Assembly: GCF_002266435.3 (NCBI RefSeq)
Contig: NZ_CP029426.2
Span: 372,001-436,000 of the forward strand
Source of the DNA: Bradyrhizobium amphicarpaeae
Lineage (GTDB): Bacteria; Pseudomonadota; Alphaproteobacteria; Rhizobiales; Xanthobacteraceae
Length of the DNA stretch: 64,000 nt
Direction of reading: 5' to 3'
How positions within the stretch are numbered: the first letter of the stretch is position 1; the number at the start of each line of letters is the position of its first letter. A model generated the notes under the pieces. It was not told the origin of the DNA. It ran no database searches and saw only the letters and a program-made list of their open reading frames with translations. Shown in pieces: positions 10,584 through 21,382 of the stretch. The translations under genes and the position numbers were made by a program.

Positions 10584-13154
10584 TCACAAATTCCGCAACA
10601 CCGTGGCGGGCTTTTTGTTCAATGCCAGCAGCGTGCCGGCAAGCCCGAGCCCGACGGTGACGACCAGCGCGGCTGCGACCACGCCGGCCGCGCTGCCGGC
10701 CTGCCAGACGAAACTCAGCGTCATCAGCCGCGTCACGATCATCCAGGCCGCGACGCTGCCGGAGATCACGCCGAACATCGCGGTCGCGAGCCCGATCAGG
10801 AGGTATTCGAGCGCATAGGCGCCGAGCAGCCGCAGCCGCGTCGCGCCCAGCGTCTTCAGGATCACCGCATCGTAGACCCGGTGGCGATGGCCGGCGGCCA
10901 GCGCGCCGCCGAGCACCAGGATCGCCGAGATCAGGGTCACGGCGCTGGCGCCGCGAATCGCCAGCGCCAGATTGGTCACCACGGAGCCGACCGTCTCCAT
11001 CACCTCGCGCACGCGCACGCTCGTCACCGTCGGATAGGCGTCGGCGACCTGCTTGATGATCTTGCCGTCGCCTGCGGCAGTTCCGCCCGTTTCCGTCAGC
11101 GTCGCGATATGAGTGTGCGGGGCGCCCTTGAACGCGTTCGGCGAGAACACCAGCACGAAGTTGATGCCCATCCCCTGCCAGTCGATGGTGCGCAGATTGC
11201 CGATTTTGGCCGGGATGTCGCGGCCGAGCACGTTGACCACGATTTCGTCACCGAGCTTGAGGCCGAGCCCGTCGGCGATCTTCTTCTCCATCGAGACCAG
11301 CGGCGGCCCGGAATAGTCGGCGCGCCACCATTCGCCCTCGACCACCTTGGAGCCCTTCGGCAGCTCCGCCGTATAGGTCAGGCCGCGGTCGCTCTGCAGC
11401 ACCCATTCCGAATCGGTGGTCGGCTTGAGGTCCTCGGCGCGCACGCCGCGCGCTCCGACGATGCGCCCGCGCAGCATCGGCACGTCCTCGACGGTCGCGC
11501 CCGGCGCGATCTTGCGGAGATAGTCGTCGAACGGTGCGGCCTGCGTGCTCGGGATGTCGATGAAGAAGAACGACGGCGCGCGGTCCGGCAGGGCCGCCAG
11601 GAACTGCCGTCGCAGATTGCCGTCGATCTGGGTGATGGTGACGAGCACGGCCAGCCCGAGCCCCAGCGACAGCACCACCGAGGGCGTCAGCGCGCCCGGC
11701 CGGTGGATATTGGCAATCGCGAGCCGCAGCATCGGCAGCCGCGAGCGCGGCAGCCGTCGCGCGATCGCCATCAGCAGGGCGGCGATGCCGCGCAGCAGGG
11801 CGAACACGACGACCGAGGAGGCCACGAACACCGCGGCAATGCGCTTGTCGAACGACAATCCGATCACGACCGCGATCAGCAGCGCCACCACGACGGCCAT
11901 GAACACGAGATAGCTTGCGCGCGGCCGATGCCATTCCGAGCTGATGGTGTCGCGGAACAGCGCGGCCACCGGTACGTCGTGGACGCGCCCGAGCGGCCAC
12001 AGGCCGAAGGCGAGCGCGGTGAGCAGGCCATAGAGGAAGGACAGCGCGAGCTCGTCGGCATGCACGGCCGGCACCACAGGCAGCGGCAAGAGCTTGCCGA
12101 ACAGGCCGACGATGGCGAAGGGCATGGCGGCGCCGAGTACGAGGCCGATCGCCGAGCCGATCGCGGCGAGCAGGAGAACCTGCGCCAGATAGATGCCGAA
12201 CACGTCGCGTCCGGTGGCGCCGACGGCCTTGAACGCGGCGATCACCTCGAGCTTGCGGTCGATATGGCTCTTCACGGCATTGGCGACGCCGACACCGCCG
12301 ACCAGCAGCGCGGCAAGGCCGACCAGCGTCAGGAACTGCGTGAAGCGGCTGATGTTGCGTTCGAGCTGCGGCGAGGCGTTGGAACGGCTGCGGATCTCCC
12401 AGCCGGCCTGCGGCGCGGCGCTCCGCGCGTCCGAGATGAAGGTCTCGGTGGCACGCTCGCTGTTGCCGGCCTCAGGCAGCTTCACCCGGTAGACCCAGCG
12501 CACCAGGCTGCCGGGCTGGATCAGGCCGGTGGCGCGCAGGCCCGCCTCGCTGATCAGGAAGCGCGGGCCGAAGCCGATGCCGCCGGCGAGCTTGTCGGGC
12601 TCGGCTTCGACGGTCGAGCGGATCTGGAAGGTCGCGGAGCCGATGGTGACGCGGTCGCCGGTCTTCAACGACAACCGCGCCAGCAGCGTCGGATCGGCGG
12701 CGGCGCCGAATGCGCCGTCGCGCTCCGCGAGCAGTTCGGACATCGGCAGCGGCGGCGCCAGCGTCAATTGTCCCAGCATCGGATAGGTGTCGTCGACCGC
12801 TTTCATCTCGACCAGCGCGAGCTGGCCGTCGGCCGCGCGCGCCATGCCGCGCAGGGTCGCCGCGGTCGAGACCGTGCCGCGCGAGCGCAGGAAGGCGACC
12901 TCTTCGGGCTTGGCTTCGCGCTGGAACAGCACGAAGGAGACGTCGCCGCCGAGCAGGGTGCGGCCCTCGCGGGCAAGACCGTCGGAGAGGCTCGCCGACA
13001 CCGAGCCGACGCCGGCGATGGCCATCACGCCGAGCGCGATGCAGGCGATGAAGACGTAGAAGCCGCGCAAGCCTCCGCGCAATTCGCGCAGCGCGTAACG
13101 CAGCGACAGCGCGATGCCGTTTGGCCTCGCGAACGGTTCGGCAGCGATGCTCAT
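10584..13154 (-). CDS. ABC transporter permease, YbbP/FtsX-like
   Basis: An 856-residue membrane protein with two FtsX-type modules. Hydrophobic segments occur near residues 32-54, then a large periplasmic region, a four-span group around 275-420 (TLVGLAALLVGGVGVANAV), a central pair, a second periplasmic region (about 510-680), and a last group near the C-terminus. This matches E. coli YbbP, which works with the YbbA ATPase. The stop of the ATPase gene overlaps this start by four bases, so the two are coupled. Substrate unknown; association with an esterase next door echoes the ybbAP-tesA arrangement. Confidence 0.88.
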   Translation of the reverse strand: MSIAAEPFARPNGIALSLRYALRELRGGLRGFYVFIACIALGVMAIAGVGSVSASLSDGLAREGRTLLGGDVSFVLFQREAKPEEVAFLRSRGTVSTAATLRGMARAADGQLALVEMKAVDDTYPMLGQLTLAPPLPMSELLAERDGAFGAAADPTLLARLSLKTGDRVTIGSATFQIRSTVEAEPDKLAGGIGFGPRFLISEAGLRATGLIQPGSLVRWVYRVKLPEAGNSERATETFISDARSAAPQAGWEIRSRSNASPQLERNISRFTQFLTLVGLAALLVGGVGVANAVKSHIDRKLEVIAAFKAVGATGRDVFGIYLAQVLLLAAIGSAIGLVLGAAMPFAIVGLFGKLLPLPVVPAVHADELALSFLYGLLTALAFGLWPLGRVHDVPVAALFRDTISSEWHRPRASYLVFMAVVVALLIAVVIGLSFDKRIAAVFVASSVVVFALLRGIAALLMAIARRLPRSRLPMLRLAIANIHRPGALTPSVVLSLGLGLAVLVTITQIDGNLRRQFLAALPDRAPSFFFIDIPSTQAAPFDDYLRKIAPGATVEDVPMLRGRIVGARGVRAEDLKPTTDSEWVLQSDRGLTYTAELPKGSKVVEGEWWRADYSGPPLVSMEKKIADGLGLKLGDEIVVNVLGRDIPAKIGNLRTIDWQGMGINFVLVFSPNAFKGAPHTHIATLTETGGTAAGDGKIIKQVADAYPTVTSVRVREVMETVGSVVTNLALAIRGASAVTLISAILVLGGALAAGHRHRVYDAVILKTLGATRLRLLGAYALEYLLIGLATAMFGVISGSVAAWMIVTRLMTLSFVWQAGSAAGVVAAALVVTVGLGLAGTLLALNKKPATVLRNL

Positions 13155-13870
13155 GCCGGCACAGACTGGGTGTCGATGCGGCCCGAGCGCAGGCGGATCA
13201 CGCGATCGCAGCGATGCGCGAGTGAGGAATCGTGCGTGACCAGCACCAGCGTCATGCCACGCTCGGCATGCTTGCTGAACAGCAGGTCGACGATCTGCTT
13301 TCCGGTCGTCTCGTCGAGATTGCCGGTCGGCTCGTCCGCGACCAGGATGGCCGGATCGGGCGCCAGCGCGCGGGCGAGCGCGACGCGCTGCTGCTCGCCG
13401 CCGGACAATTGCGTCGGATAATGATGCAGGCGGTCGCCGAGCCCGACCGATTGCAGCTCCTGTGCCGCGCGCTTGGCGGCATCGGGATTGCCGGCGAGCT
13501 CCAGCGGCACCGCGACGTTCTCCAGCGCCGTCATGGTCGGGATCAGATGAAAGGACTGGAAGACGATACCGACCTGGCGGCCGCGGAAACGGGCCAGCGC
13601 GTCCTCGTCGAGGGCATTGAAAGGCGTGCCTGACACCACCACCTCTCCGCTATCAGGACGCTCCAGCCCCGCCATCACCATCAGCAGCGTGGATTTGCCC
13701 GAGCCTGACGGGCCGATCAGGCCGATCGTCTCGCCCGAGCCGACCCGCAAGCTGATATCCTTGAGGATGTGAACGCGTGCCGCCCCCGTTCCCAATGAGA
13801 GATTGACGTTGGAGATGGCGATGGTGTCCGCCGAGGCGGCAAGCGATGAGGATTCGATGCGAGTGTCCAT
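13151..13870 (-). CDS. ABC transporter ATP-binding protein, YbbA/LolD type
   Basis: A 239-residue ATPase with Walker A GPSGSGKST, Q-loop FQSFHLIP, signature LSGGEQQRVALARAL, Walker B ILVADEPTGNLDE and the His switch LVTHD. This is the MacB/LolD/YbbA subfamily that powers FtsX-like permeases. Start set at ATG 13868-13870. This codon shares two bases with the divergent ATG of the GDSL esterase gene; no well-spaced ribosome site is seen, so leaderless translation or a slightly different start is possible. Gene order matches E. coli tesA-ybbA-ybbP. Confidence 0.9.
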   Translation of the reverse strand: MDTRIESSSLAASADTIAISNVNLSLGTGAARVHILKDISLRVGSGETIGLIGPSGSGKSTLLMVMAGLERPDSGEVVVSGTPFNALDEDALARFRGRQVGIVFQSFHLIPTMTALENVAVPLELAGNPDAAKRAAQELQSVGLGDRLHHYPTQLSGGEQQRVALARALAPDPAILVADEPTGNLDETTGKQIVDLLFSKHAERGMTLVLVTHDSSLAHRCDRVIRLRSGRIDTQSVPA

Positions 13871-14561
13871 GGTCCGGTCATATGGCAACTCCGCTAGCGC
13901 GGTCGAGGGGCGTTACGGATTGTTCATGCACATAGCCGTGTTGATGCTCGCCTTCATGACAATAACGAACCCGGCTTGGGCGGACGCGACAAAACCGGTC
14001 ACGCTCGTCGTTCTCGGCGATTCCTTGAGTGCGGGACTCGGTCTCCCGGCTCAGGCGGCATTCCCGCAGAAGCTCCAAAAGTCTTTGCAGGCCAAGGGTA
14101 TAGCCGTCGACATCACCAATGCCGGGGTGTCCGGCGACACCTCCTCGGGCGGCCGCGACCGGCTCGACTGGTCGGTCCCCGACGGAACCGACGGCGTCAT
14201 CGTCGAACTCGGCGCCAACGACGCACTGCGCGGCGTCGATCCCGATTTGACGCGCGCCGCGTTGACCGACATCGTCCAGCGGCTGAAGGCGCGCAAGATC
14301 GCGGTGATGCTGTGCGGCATGCTGGCGCCGCCGAATTACGGCGCCGATTATGCCGCGCGCTTCAATTCGATTTATCCGGACCTCGCGAAGACATTCGACG
14401 TGCCGCTCTATCCGTTCTTCCTCGACGGCGTTGCGGCCGACGCCAAGCTCAACCAGGCCGACGGCATCCATCCGACCGCCGAAGGCGTCGACATCATCGT
14501 CGCCAACATCATGCCCACCGCGGAGGCATTCCTCGGCGCGATCACTGAGCAACGACGTTGA
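13869..14561 (+). CDS. Arylesterase / thioesterase I-like SGNH hydrolase (TesA type)
   Basis: A 230-residue secreted SGNH hydrolase. A signal peptide ends at NPAWA (about residue 38). Block I GDSLSAGLG holds the nucleophile Ser52, block III is ELGANDALRG (Asn), and block V is DGIHPTAEG with the Asp-His pair. These match E. coli TesA (thioesterase/arylesterase/lysophospholipase). An alternative ATG at 13926 starts just before the hydrophobic core but would leave almost no positively charged n-region. Divergent from the YbbA-like ATPase with overlapping start codons. Confidence 0.88.
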   Translation: MVRSYGNSASAVEGRYGLFMHIAVLMLAFMTITNPAWADATKPVTLVVLGDSLSAGLGLPAQAAFPQKLQKSLQAKGIAVDITNAGVSGDTSSGGRDRLDWSVPDGTDGVIVELGANDALRGVDPDLTRAALTDIVQRLKARKIAVMLCGMLAPPNYGADYAARFNSIYPDLAKTFDVPLYPFFLDGVAADAKLNQADGIHPTAEGVDIIVANIMPTAEAFLGAITEQRR

Positions 14562-14656
14562 AAAGCAGGCAACGCTAACCTTAATTCCCAGGGTTTTCAC
14601 GGGGTAAGGTTCGCGATGCTTCGCAGAGTCACACAAACGCGATAGGAATCAGGGTA

Positions 14657-14710
14657 CCGGTGATTCGTCACCGGCTCTAAAATTTGGATATGATCCTTCC
14701 CAGGGATCAT
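14657..14710 (+). promoter_or_regulatory. Two hairpins in the leader of thpR
   Basis: First hairpin: CCGGTGA-TTCG-TCACCGG (14657-14674), a perfect seven-bp stem with a UUCG tetraloop. Second: ATGATCC / GGATCAT (14690-14710) with a seven-base loop. They stand between the esterase gene and thpR; the first could end the esterase transcript, though no T run follows. Confidence 0.45.
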
Positions 14711-14735
14711 GCCCAAGCATCGGGAGTGAGAAACG

Positions 14736-15272
14736 ATGCCGCGTTTGTTCACTGGTCTGGAAATCCCGGCTGAAGTCAGCCAGACGCTTTCCAATTTAAG
14801 GGGCGGCCTTCCCGGCGCCCGCTGGATCGATCCCGAAAATTATCACGTCACCCTGCGCTTCATCGGCGATATCGACGGCCTGTCCGCCAACGAGATCGCA
14901 TCGATGCTGTTTCGCGTCGACCGCAAGCCCTTCGAGGTGAAGGTGCAGGGGCTGACGAGTTTCGGCGGACGCAAGCCGCGCGCGGTGGTCGCCACCATCG
15001 CGCCGAGCAAGCCGCTGATGGACTTGCAGGCCGAGCTCGAGCGCATGATGCAGCGGATCGGCCTCGATCCCGAAGGCCGCAAGTTTATCCCGCATGTCAC
15101 GCTGGCCCGGCTGCACGACGCCACTGATCGCGACGTCGCCGATTATCTCTCCATGCGCGGCTACTTTCCGAGCAAGGCGTTCACGGCGGAACGGTTCGTG
15201 CTGTTCTCGTCGCGCGCATCGACCGGCGGCGGTCCGTATGTGGTCGAGGACGCCTACGAGCTGTGTGAGTAG
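14736..15272 (+). CDS. thpR: RNA 2',3'-cyclic phosphodiesterase (LigT/ThpR)
   Basis: A 178-residue 2H phosphoesterase. The two catalytic H-x-T motifs are HVTL at residues 37-40 and HVTL at 120-123, about 80 residues apart as expected, with FIG and GRKFIPH context typical of LigT/ThpR. The family opens 2',3'-cyclic phosphates on RNA; the biological role is uncertain. The ATG follows gggagtgagaaacg, a good ribosome site. It stands alone between hairpins and a REP-like element. Confidence 0.9.
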   Translation: MPRLFTGLEIPAEVSQTLSNLRGGLPGARWIDPENYHVTLRFIGDIDGLSANEIASMLFRVDRKPFEVKVQGLTSFGGRKPRAVVATIAPSKPLMDLQAELERMMQRIGLDPEGRKFIPHVTLARLHDATDRDVADYLSMRGYFPSKAFTAERFVLFSSRASTGGGPYVVEDAYELCE

Positions 15273-15281
15273 CGCCGCTCT

Positions 15282-15408
15282 CGTGCCCCGGACGCAGTGC
15301 GCCACGCAGTGGTGCGCTGCTGAGCCGGGGCCCATCGCTCCATGAACGAAACAGTGGGTCCCGGCTCTGCGCAGCGTCACTGCGTGCCGCAGCGCGTCCG
15401 GGACACGC
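15282..15408. repeat. REP-like inverted repeat, relative of 301-421
   Basis: Begins cgtgccccggacgcagtgcg and ends gcgcgtccgggacacg, with internal nested palindromes. Length and ends match the element at 301-421. Confidence 0.7.
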
Positions 15409-15473
15409 AACGCATAGCGCCCTGCACCAATTGACGGCTTGCAATTTCCCCCGGTCTCTGGCGGTAAAGGGCC

Positions 15474-16658
15474 ATGCTCTCGACCCCCAGTTCCCCCTTC
15501 AGCGAAGCCTATCAGGCCCAGATCGCCTCCGGCGCGATCGAGCCGGATGCCGCGCAAGCCGAGGTCGCGGCGGCTTATGCCGCGCTCGACCAGCGGCTCG
15601 CGGCTTACAAGCCCGCGCGCAAGCAGGGCCTGCTCGCCCGCCTGTTCAGCAGCGACAAGGACGAGGCACCGCACGGGCTCTACATCCACGGCGAGGTCGG
15701 CCGCGGCAAGACCATGCTGATGGATCTGTTCTTCCAGCATGCCTCGGTCGAGCACAAGCGGCGGGCGCATTTCCACGAATTCATGGCGGATGTGCACGAG
15801 CGCATCTACGATTACCGCCAGAGCATCGCACGCGGCGAGATCGCCGACGGCGACGTCATCGCGCTGACTGCGAATGCGATTTTCGAGGAGAGCTGGCTGC
15901 TCTGCTTCGACGAATTCCACGTCACCGACATCGCGGACGCGATGATCCTGGGCCGCCTGTTCGCAAAGTTGTTCGAGCTCGGCACCGTCGTGGTCGCGAC
16001 CTCCAACGTCGCGCCCGACGATCTCTACAAGGGCGGCCTGAACCGGTCGCTGTTCCTGCCCTTCATCAAGCAGATCACCGATCACATGGACGTCGCGCGG
16101 CTCGATGCGCGTACCGACTTCCGCCTGGAGAAGCTGCAGGGCGTGCCGATGTGGCTGACGCCGGCGGACGCCGATGCGGACGCCGCGCTCGACCGCGCCT
16201 GGTCGCGGATGTCGGGTAGCGCCAAATGCCGCTCGCGCGACATTTCGATCAAGGGCCGCATCCTGCACGTGCCGTGCTCGGCCCATGGCGTTGCGCGGTT
16301 CTCGTTTGCCGATCTCTGCGAGAAGCCGCTGGGAGCATCTGACTACCTCAGGCTGGCGCACGACTATCACACCATCCTGGTCGACCATATTCCAGTGATG
16401 GACCTGTCCCAGCGCAATGCCGCCAAGCGATTCATCACGCTGATCGACGCGCTCTATGACAATGCGGTGAAGCTGATGGCCTCGGCCGACGCCAACCCGA
16501 TCTCGCTCTACCTCGCCCATGAGGGCACCGAGGCCATGGAGTTCAAGCGGACCGCCTCGCGCCTGATCGAGATGAGCTCGGAATCCTATCTGGCGCTGGC
16601 TCACGGCCGCAAGGATTCCACCGCCAGCGGCTCCACCAAGGGCCTGGTAGAGACTTAA
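15474..16658 (+). CDS. zapE: Cell division ATPase ZapE (AFG1-like)
   Basis: A 394-residue AFG1/ZapE family P-loop ATPase. Walker A is at residues 73-80 (GEVGRGKT), Walker B is LLCFDEFHVTD, and the arginine-rich sensor region includes KRFITLIDALYDN. ZapE influences Z-ring stability in E. coli, and mitochondrial AFG1 homologues act in protein quality control. Proteobacterial members usually have 350-390 residues, so the length is normal. The start is the only ATG near the conserved YQAQIASGAI segment. Confidence 0.93.
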   Translation: MLSTPSSPFSEAYQAQIASGAIEPDAAQAEVAAAYAALDQRLAAYKPARKQGLLARLFSSDKDEAPHGLYIHGEVGRGKTMLMDLFFQHASVEHKRRAHFHEFMADVHERIYDYRQSIARGEIADGDVIALTANAIFEESWLLCFDEFHVTDIADAMILGRLFAKLFELGTVVVATSNVAPDDLYKGGLNRSLFLPFIKQITDHMDVARLDARTDFRLEKLQGVPMWLTPADADADAALDRAWSRMSGSAKCRSRDISIKGRILHVPCSAHGVARFSFADLCEKPLGASDYLRLAHDYHTILVDHIPVMDLSQRNAAKRFITLIDALYDNAVKLMASADANPISLYLAHEGTEAMEFKRTASRLIEMSSESYLALAHGRKDSTASGSTKGLVET

Positions 16659-16670
16659 GTCCTATCCCCG

Positions 16671-16713
16671 CCGTGATTCCGGGCTCGTGCTTCGCGCGCC
16701 CCGGAATGACGGG
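16671..16713. repeat. Short REP-like palindrome
   Basis: gattccgggctcgtgcttcg and cgccccggaatgacggg form an inverted pair after zapE; same core as the repeat at 7629-7751. Confidence 0.6.
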
Positions 16714-16788
16714 CTTGTATGGCTGCTATCGCGCCAAGCCCGACAATTGGGCATCCGGCGACTTGAACGGGGGAGGCGAAAGGGATAA

Positions 16789-17805
<1,017 letters not shown>

Positions 17806-17817
17806 TTCAAGCATTCC

Positions 17818-17848
17818 CCGCCGAAGACCGAAACCCGGTCTTCGGCGG
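17818..17848 (+). terminator. Hairpin after mdh
   Basis: Thirteen-base perfect stem ccgccgaagaccg / cggtcttcggcgg with a five-base loop, 12 bases after the mdh stop, followed by tttc. It may terminate or attenuate transcription before sucC. Confidence 0.8.
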
Positions 17849-18017
17849 TTTCACTTCCGGGGCCTGGTTGACGAACTTGGCGGGGTTTCCGGATCCGGCA
17901 GTCCAGAGATTTGAGGCAGAGAATCCGGGTTTGCAGTTCCTGTGGTATATGGTATGCCAGCCACAAGACTGAGGTGGGCCCAAGAGGTCACCGCCCGCGG
18001 GTTCAGGGAGCGACCAT

Positions 18018-19214
<1,197 letters not shown>

Positions 19215-19218
19215 GGCC

Positions 19219-19698
19219 ATGGCCCAGGACCATCTCGCCGCATCATCCTCGCTTCCCGAGCACGCGCGTCTTTCCGCGTTCGCCGGCGAATGGGATGGCG
19301 AAGAGGTGGTCTTCCCGTCGCGCTGGACGGCGGGCGGGCCGGCGACATCGCGCACCGTCGCGCGCATGGATCTCAACGGCTTCTATCTGATCCAGGACAG
19401 TGTCCAGATGCGCGACGGCAAGCAGGTCTTCGCCACCCACGGCATCTTCACCTGGGATCGCGACGACCGGACCTACAAGCTGTTCTGGTACGATTCGCTC
19501 GGCTACACGCCGCCTTCGCCCGCTTCCGGCGGGTGGGTCGGCAACACCCTGACGCTGGTGCGCGGCTCGCTCCGCGGCAATGCGCGCCACGTCTACGACG
19601 TCATCGACGACAATTCCTATTCGTTGAAGATCCAGTTCTCGCCGGACGCGGAAGGCTGGGCCGACGTGCTCACCGGCGTCTACCGTCGGGTGCACTGA
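19219..19698 (+). CDS. DUF1579-like protein encoded between sucC and sucD
   Basis: A 159-residue soluble protein starting four bases after the sucC stop, so clearly in the same transcript. It contains [12 protein letters not shown] at the N-terminus and the [21 protein letters not shown] pattern of small lipocalin-like beta-barrel proteins related to DUF1579 (residues about 15-158). No signal peptide. Function unknown; close coupling with sucC suggests a role near the TCA enzymes, but that is inference. Confidence 0.7.
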   Translation: MAQDHLAASSSLPEHARLSAFAGEWDGEEVVFPSRWTAGGPATSRTVARMDLNGFYLIQDSVQMRDGKQVFATHGIFTWDRDDRTYKLFWYDSLGYTPPSPASGGWVGNTLTLVRGSLRGNARHVYDVIDDNSYSLKIQFSPDAEGWADVLTGVYRRVH

Positions 19699-19734
19699 CC
19701 CGTGGGCGCGTTAAACGAAAGCTTGTCCGTCGAT

Positions 19735-20337
19735 ATGCGCTTTGCGGTCGCCTTCGTATCGGCGCAGGTTCTGGCGTCGACCGCTTTCGCCGAAGTGCCG
19801 TCGGACAAAATGGTCACGACTCTCGATAGTATCTGTGTCGCGCCGACGTCCTCCGAAGCGATGATGGCTGCCGGTGAAAAAACTGCCATCGCAGGAAACT
19901 GGAAGTCGCTCCGGTCGGGCCCCGCGCCGATGCCAATTATGCACAATGAGAATGGTCCGAAGATGTCCTTCGAAAGTGCATGGGATCTCGGTGCCGGCGC
20001 ATCTTTGACCATCTCGATTGTGCGGCCTGAGCAGCCCGGTCTCAAGTATGACATTTGCCTCATTAAGCCGGCCGCCCACGTAGACAGCGAAGAATTGACT
20101 GCCGCGATTGCCCGCCAATTCGGCTCGACGCTCACGAAGGACACATCGGGAAGGTTCAAGAACCAGGAGGCGTGGTTCTTCACTCAAGAGAAGGCACGAG
20201 GAAACTGCGGAAAGCAGGTCATCTTTTCGCGCGGTTCAGGCCAACCTGAAGCTCTCATCTTTACGAACTTTGCATACCCCAACGACGGCCAATGGGACGT
20301 GATGGCTAAACACACGACGCGCTGTCCAACTCAATAA
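19735..20337 (+). CDS. Secreted orphan protein inside the suc operon
   Basis: A 200-residue protein I do not recognise. From ATG 19735 it has a clean signal peptide ([19 protein letters not shown], cleavage before EVPSD). The mature part has four cysteines (near SICVAP, YDICLI, RGNCGK and TTRCPTQ), consistent with disulfide bonds in the periplasm. A GTG at 19702 would add 11 residues ahead of the signal and is less likely. Base composition is visibly less GC-rich than sucC and sucD on either side, which suggests later insertion. It does not interrupt either suc gene. Confidence 0.65.
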   Translation: MRFAVAFVSAQVLASTAFAEVPSDKMVTTLDSICVAPTSSEAMMAAGEKTAIAGNWKSLRSGPAPMPIMHNENGPKMSFESAWDLGAGASLTISIVRPEQPGLKYDICLIKPAAHVDSEELTAAIARQFGSTLTKDTSGRFKNQEAWFFTQEKARGNCGKQVIFSRGSGQPEALIFTNFAYPNDGQWDVMAKHTTRCPTQ

Positions 20338-20360
20338 CTCGTTCTGAAAGCGGAAAACTC

Positions 20361-21245
20361 ATGTCCATCCTGATCGACAAGAACACCAAGGTCATCTGCC
20401 AGGGCTTCACCGGCAAGAACGGCACCTTCCATTCGGAGGCCGCGATCGCCTATGGCACCAAGATGGTCGGCGGCACCTCGCCGGGCAAAGGCGGCGCGAC
20501 CCATCTGGGCCTGCCGGTGTTCGACACCGTGCGCGAGGCGCGTGAGAAGACCGGCGCCGATGCGTCGGTGATCTACGTGCCGCCGCCGGGCGCGGCCGAC
20601 GCGATCTGCGAAGCCATCGACGCCGAGATCCCGCTGATCGTCTGCATTACCGAAGGTATTCCTGTCATCGACATGGTGCGCGTGAAGCGCTCGCTGGCCG
20701 GTTCCAAGTCGCGCCTGATCGGGCCGAACTGCCCGGGCGTCATGACCGCCGGCGAGTGCAAGATCGGCATCATGCCCGCCAACATCTTCAAGACCGGCTC
20801 GGTCGGCATCGTCTCCCGCTCGGGCACGCTGACCTATGAGGCCGTGTTCCAGACCTCCCAGGAAGGCCTCGGCCAGACCACCGCGGTCGGGATCGGCGGT
20901 GACCCGGTCAAGGGAACCGAGTTCATCGACGTGCTCGAGATGCTGCTCGGCGACCCCAAGACCGAGTCGATCATCATGATCGGCGAGATCGGCGGTTCCG
21001 CCGAGGAGGACGCCGCCCAGTTCCTCAAGGACGAGGCGAAGCGCGGCCGCAAGAAGCCGATGGTCGGTTTCATCGCCGGCGTAACCGCACCTCCCGGCCG
21101 CCGCATGGGCCATGCCGGCGCGATCATTTCGGGCGGCAAGGGCGACGCCGGTTCCAAGACCGACGCGATGAAATCGGCAGGGATTACAGTGTCTCCGTCT
21201 CCCGCCCGCCTCGGCCACACGCTTGCCGAAAAGTTGAAAGGCTAA
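20361..21245 (+). CDS. sucD: Succinyl-CoA synthetase, alpha subunit
   Basis: A 294-residue CoA-binding subunit. CoA-binding [19 protein letters not shown] lies at residues 14-32, and the phosphorylated histidine is His251 in [13 protein letters not shown]. The family start [15 protein letters not shown] follows a short leader after the orphan gene. It works as a heterodimer with SucC; separation of the two by about 1.1 kb is unusual since they normally overlap. Confidence 0.98.
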   Translation: MSILIDKNTKVICQGFTGKNGTFHSEAAIAYGTKMVGGTSPGKGGATHLGLPVFDTVREAREKTGADASVIYVPPPGAADAICEAIDAEIPLIVCITEGIPVIDMVRVKRSLAGSKSRLIGPNCPGVMTAGECKIGIMPANIFKTGSVGIVSRSGTLTYEAVFQTSQEGLGQTTAVGIGGDPVKGTEFIDVLEMLLGDPKTESIIMIGEIGGSAEEDAAQFLKDEAKRGRKKPMVGFIAGVTAPPGRRMGHAGAIISGGKGDAGSKTDAMKSAGITVSPSPARLGHTLAEKLKG

Positions 21246-21382
21246 TTCACTTCTTCGTACTTTTCCGGGCGAAGTTTCGCAGCAAATAGGGTAAAGGGTG
21301 CCTGTCGCGCCGAGCCTCTGCCGGGGAGCTCGGTGCCAGCGCCGTTTGTTATGCGCGAACCGAAATTGCCAGGAACTCCAGT

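Noticed and set aside
10545..13421. Long plus-strand open frame opposite the YbbP-like permease
   Set aside because: The translation is rich in Arg, Gln, Asp and His with no hydrophobic core; the minus-strand permease is clearly real.
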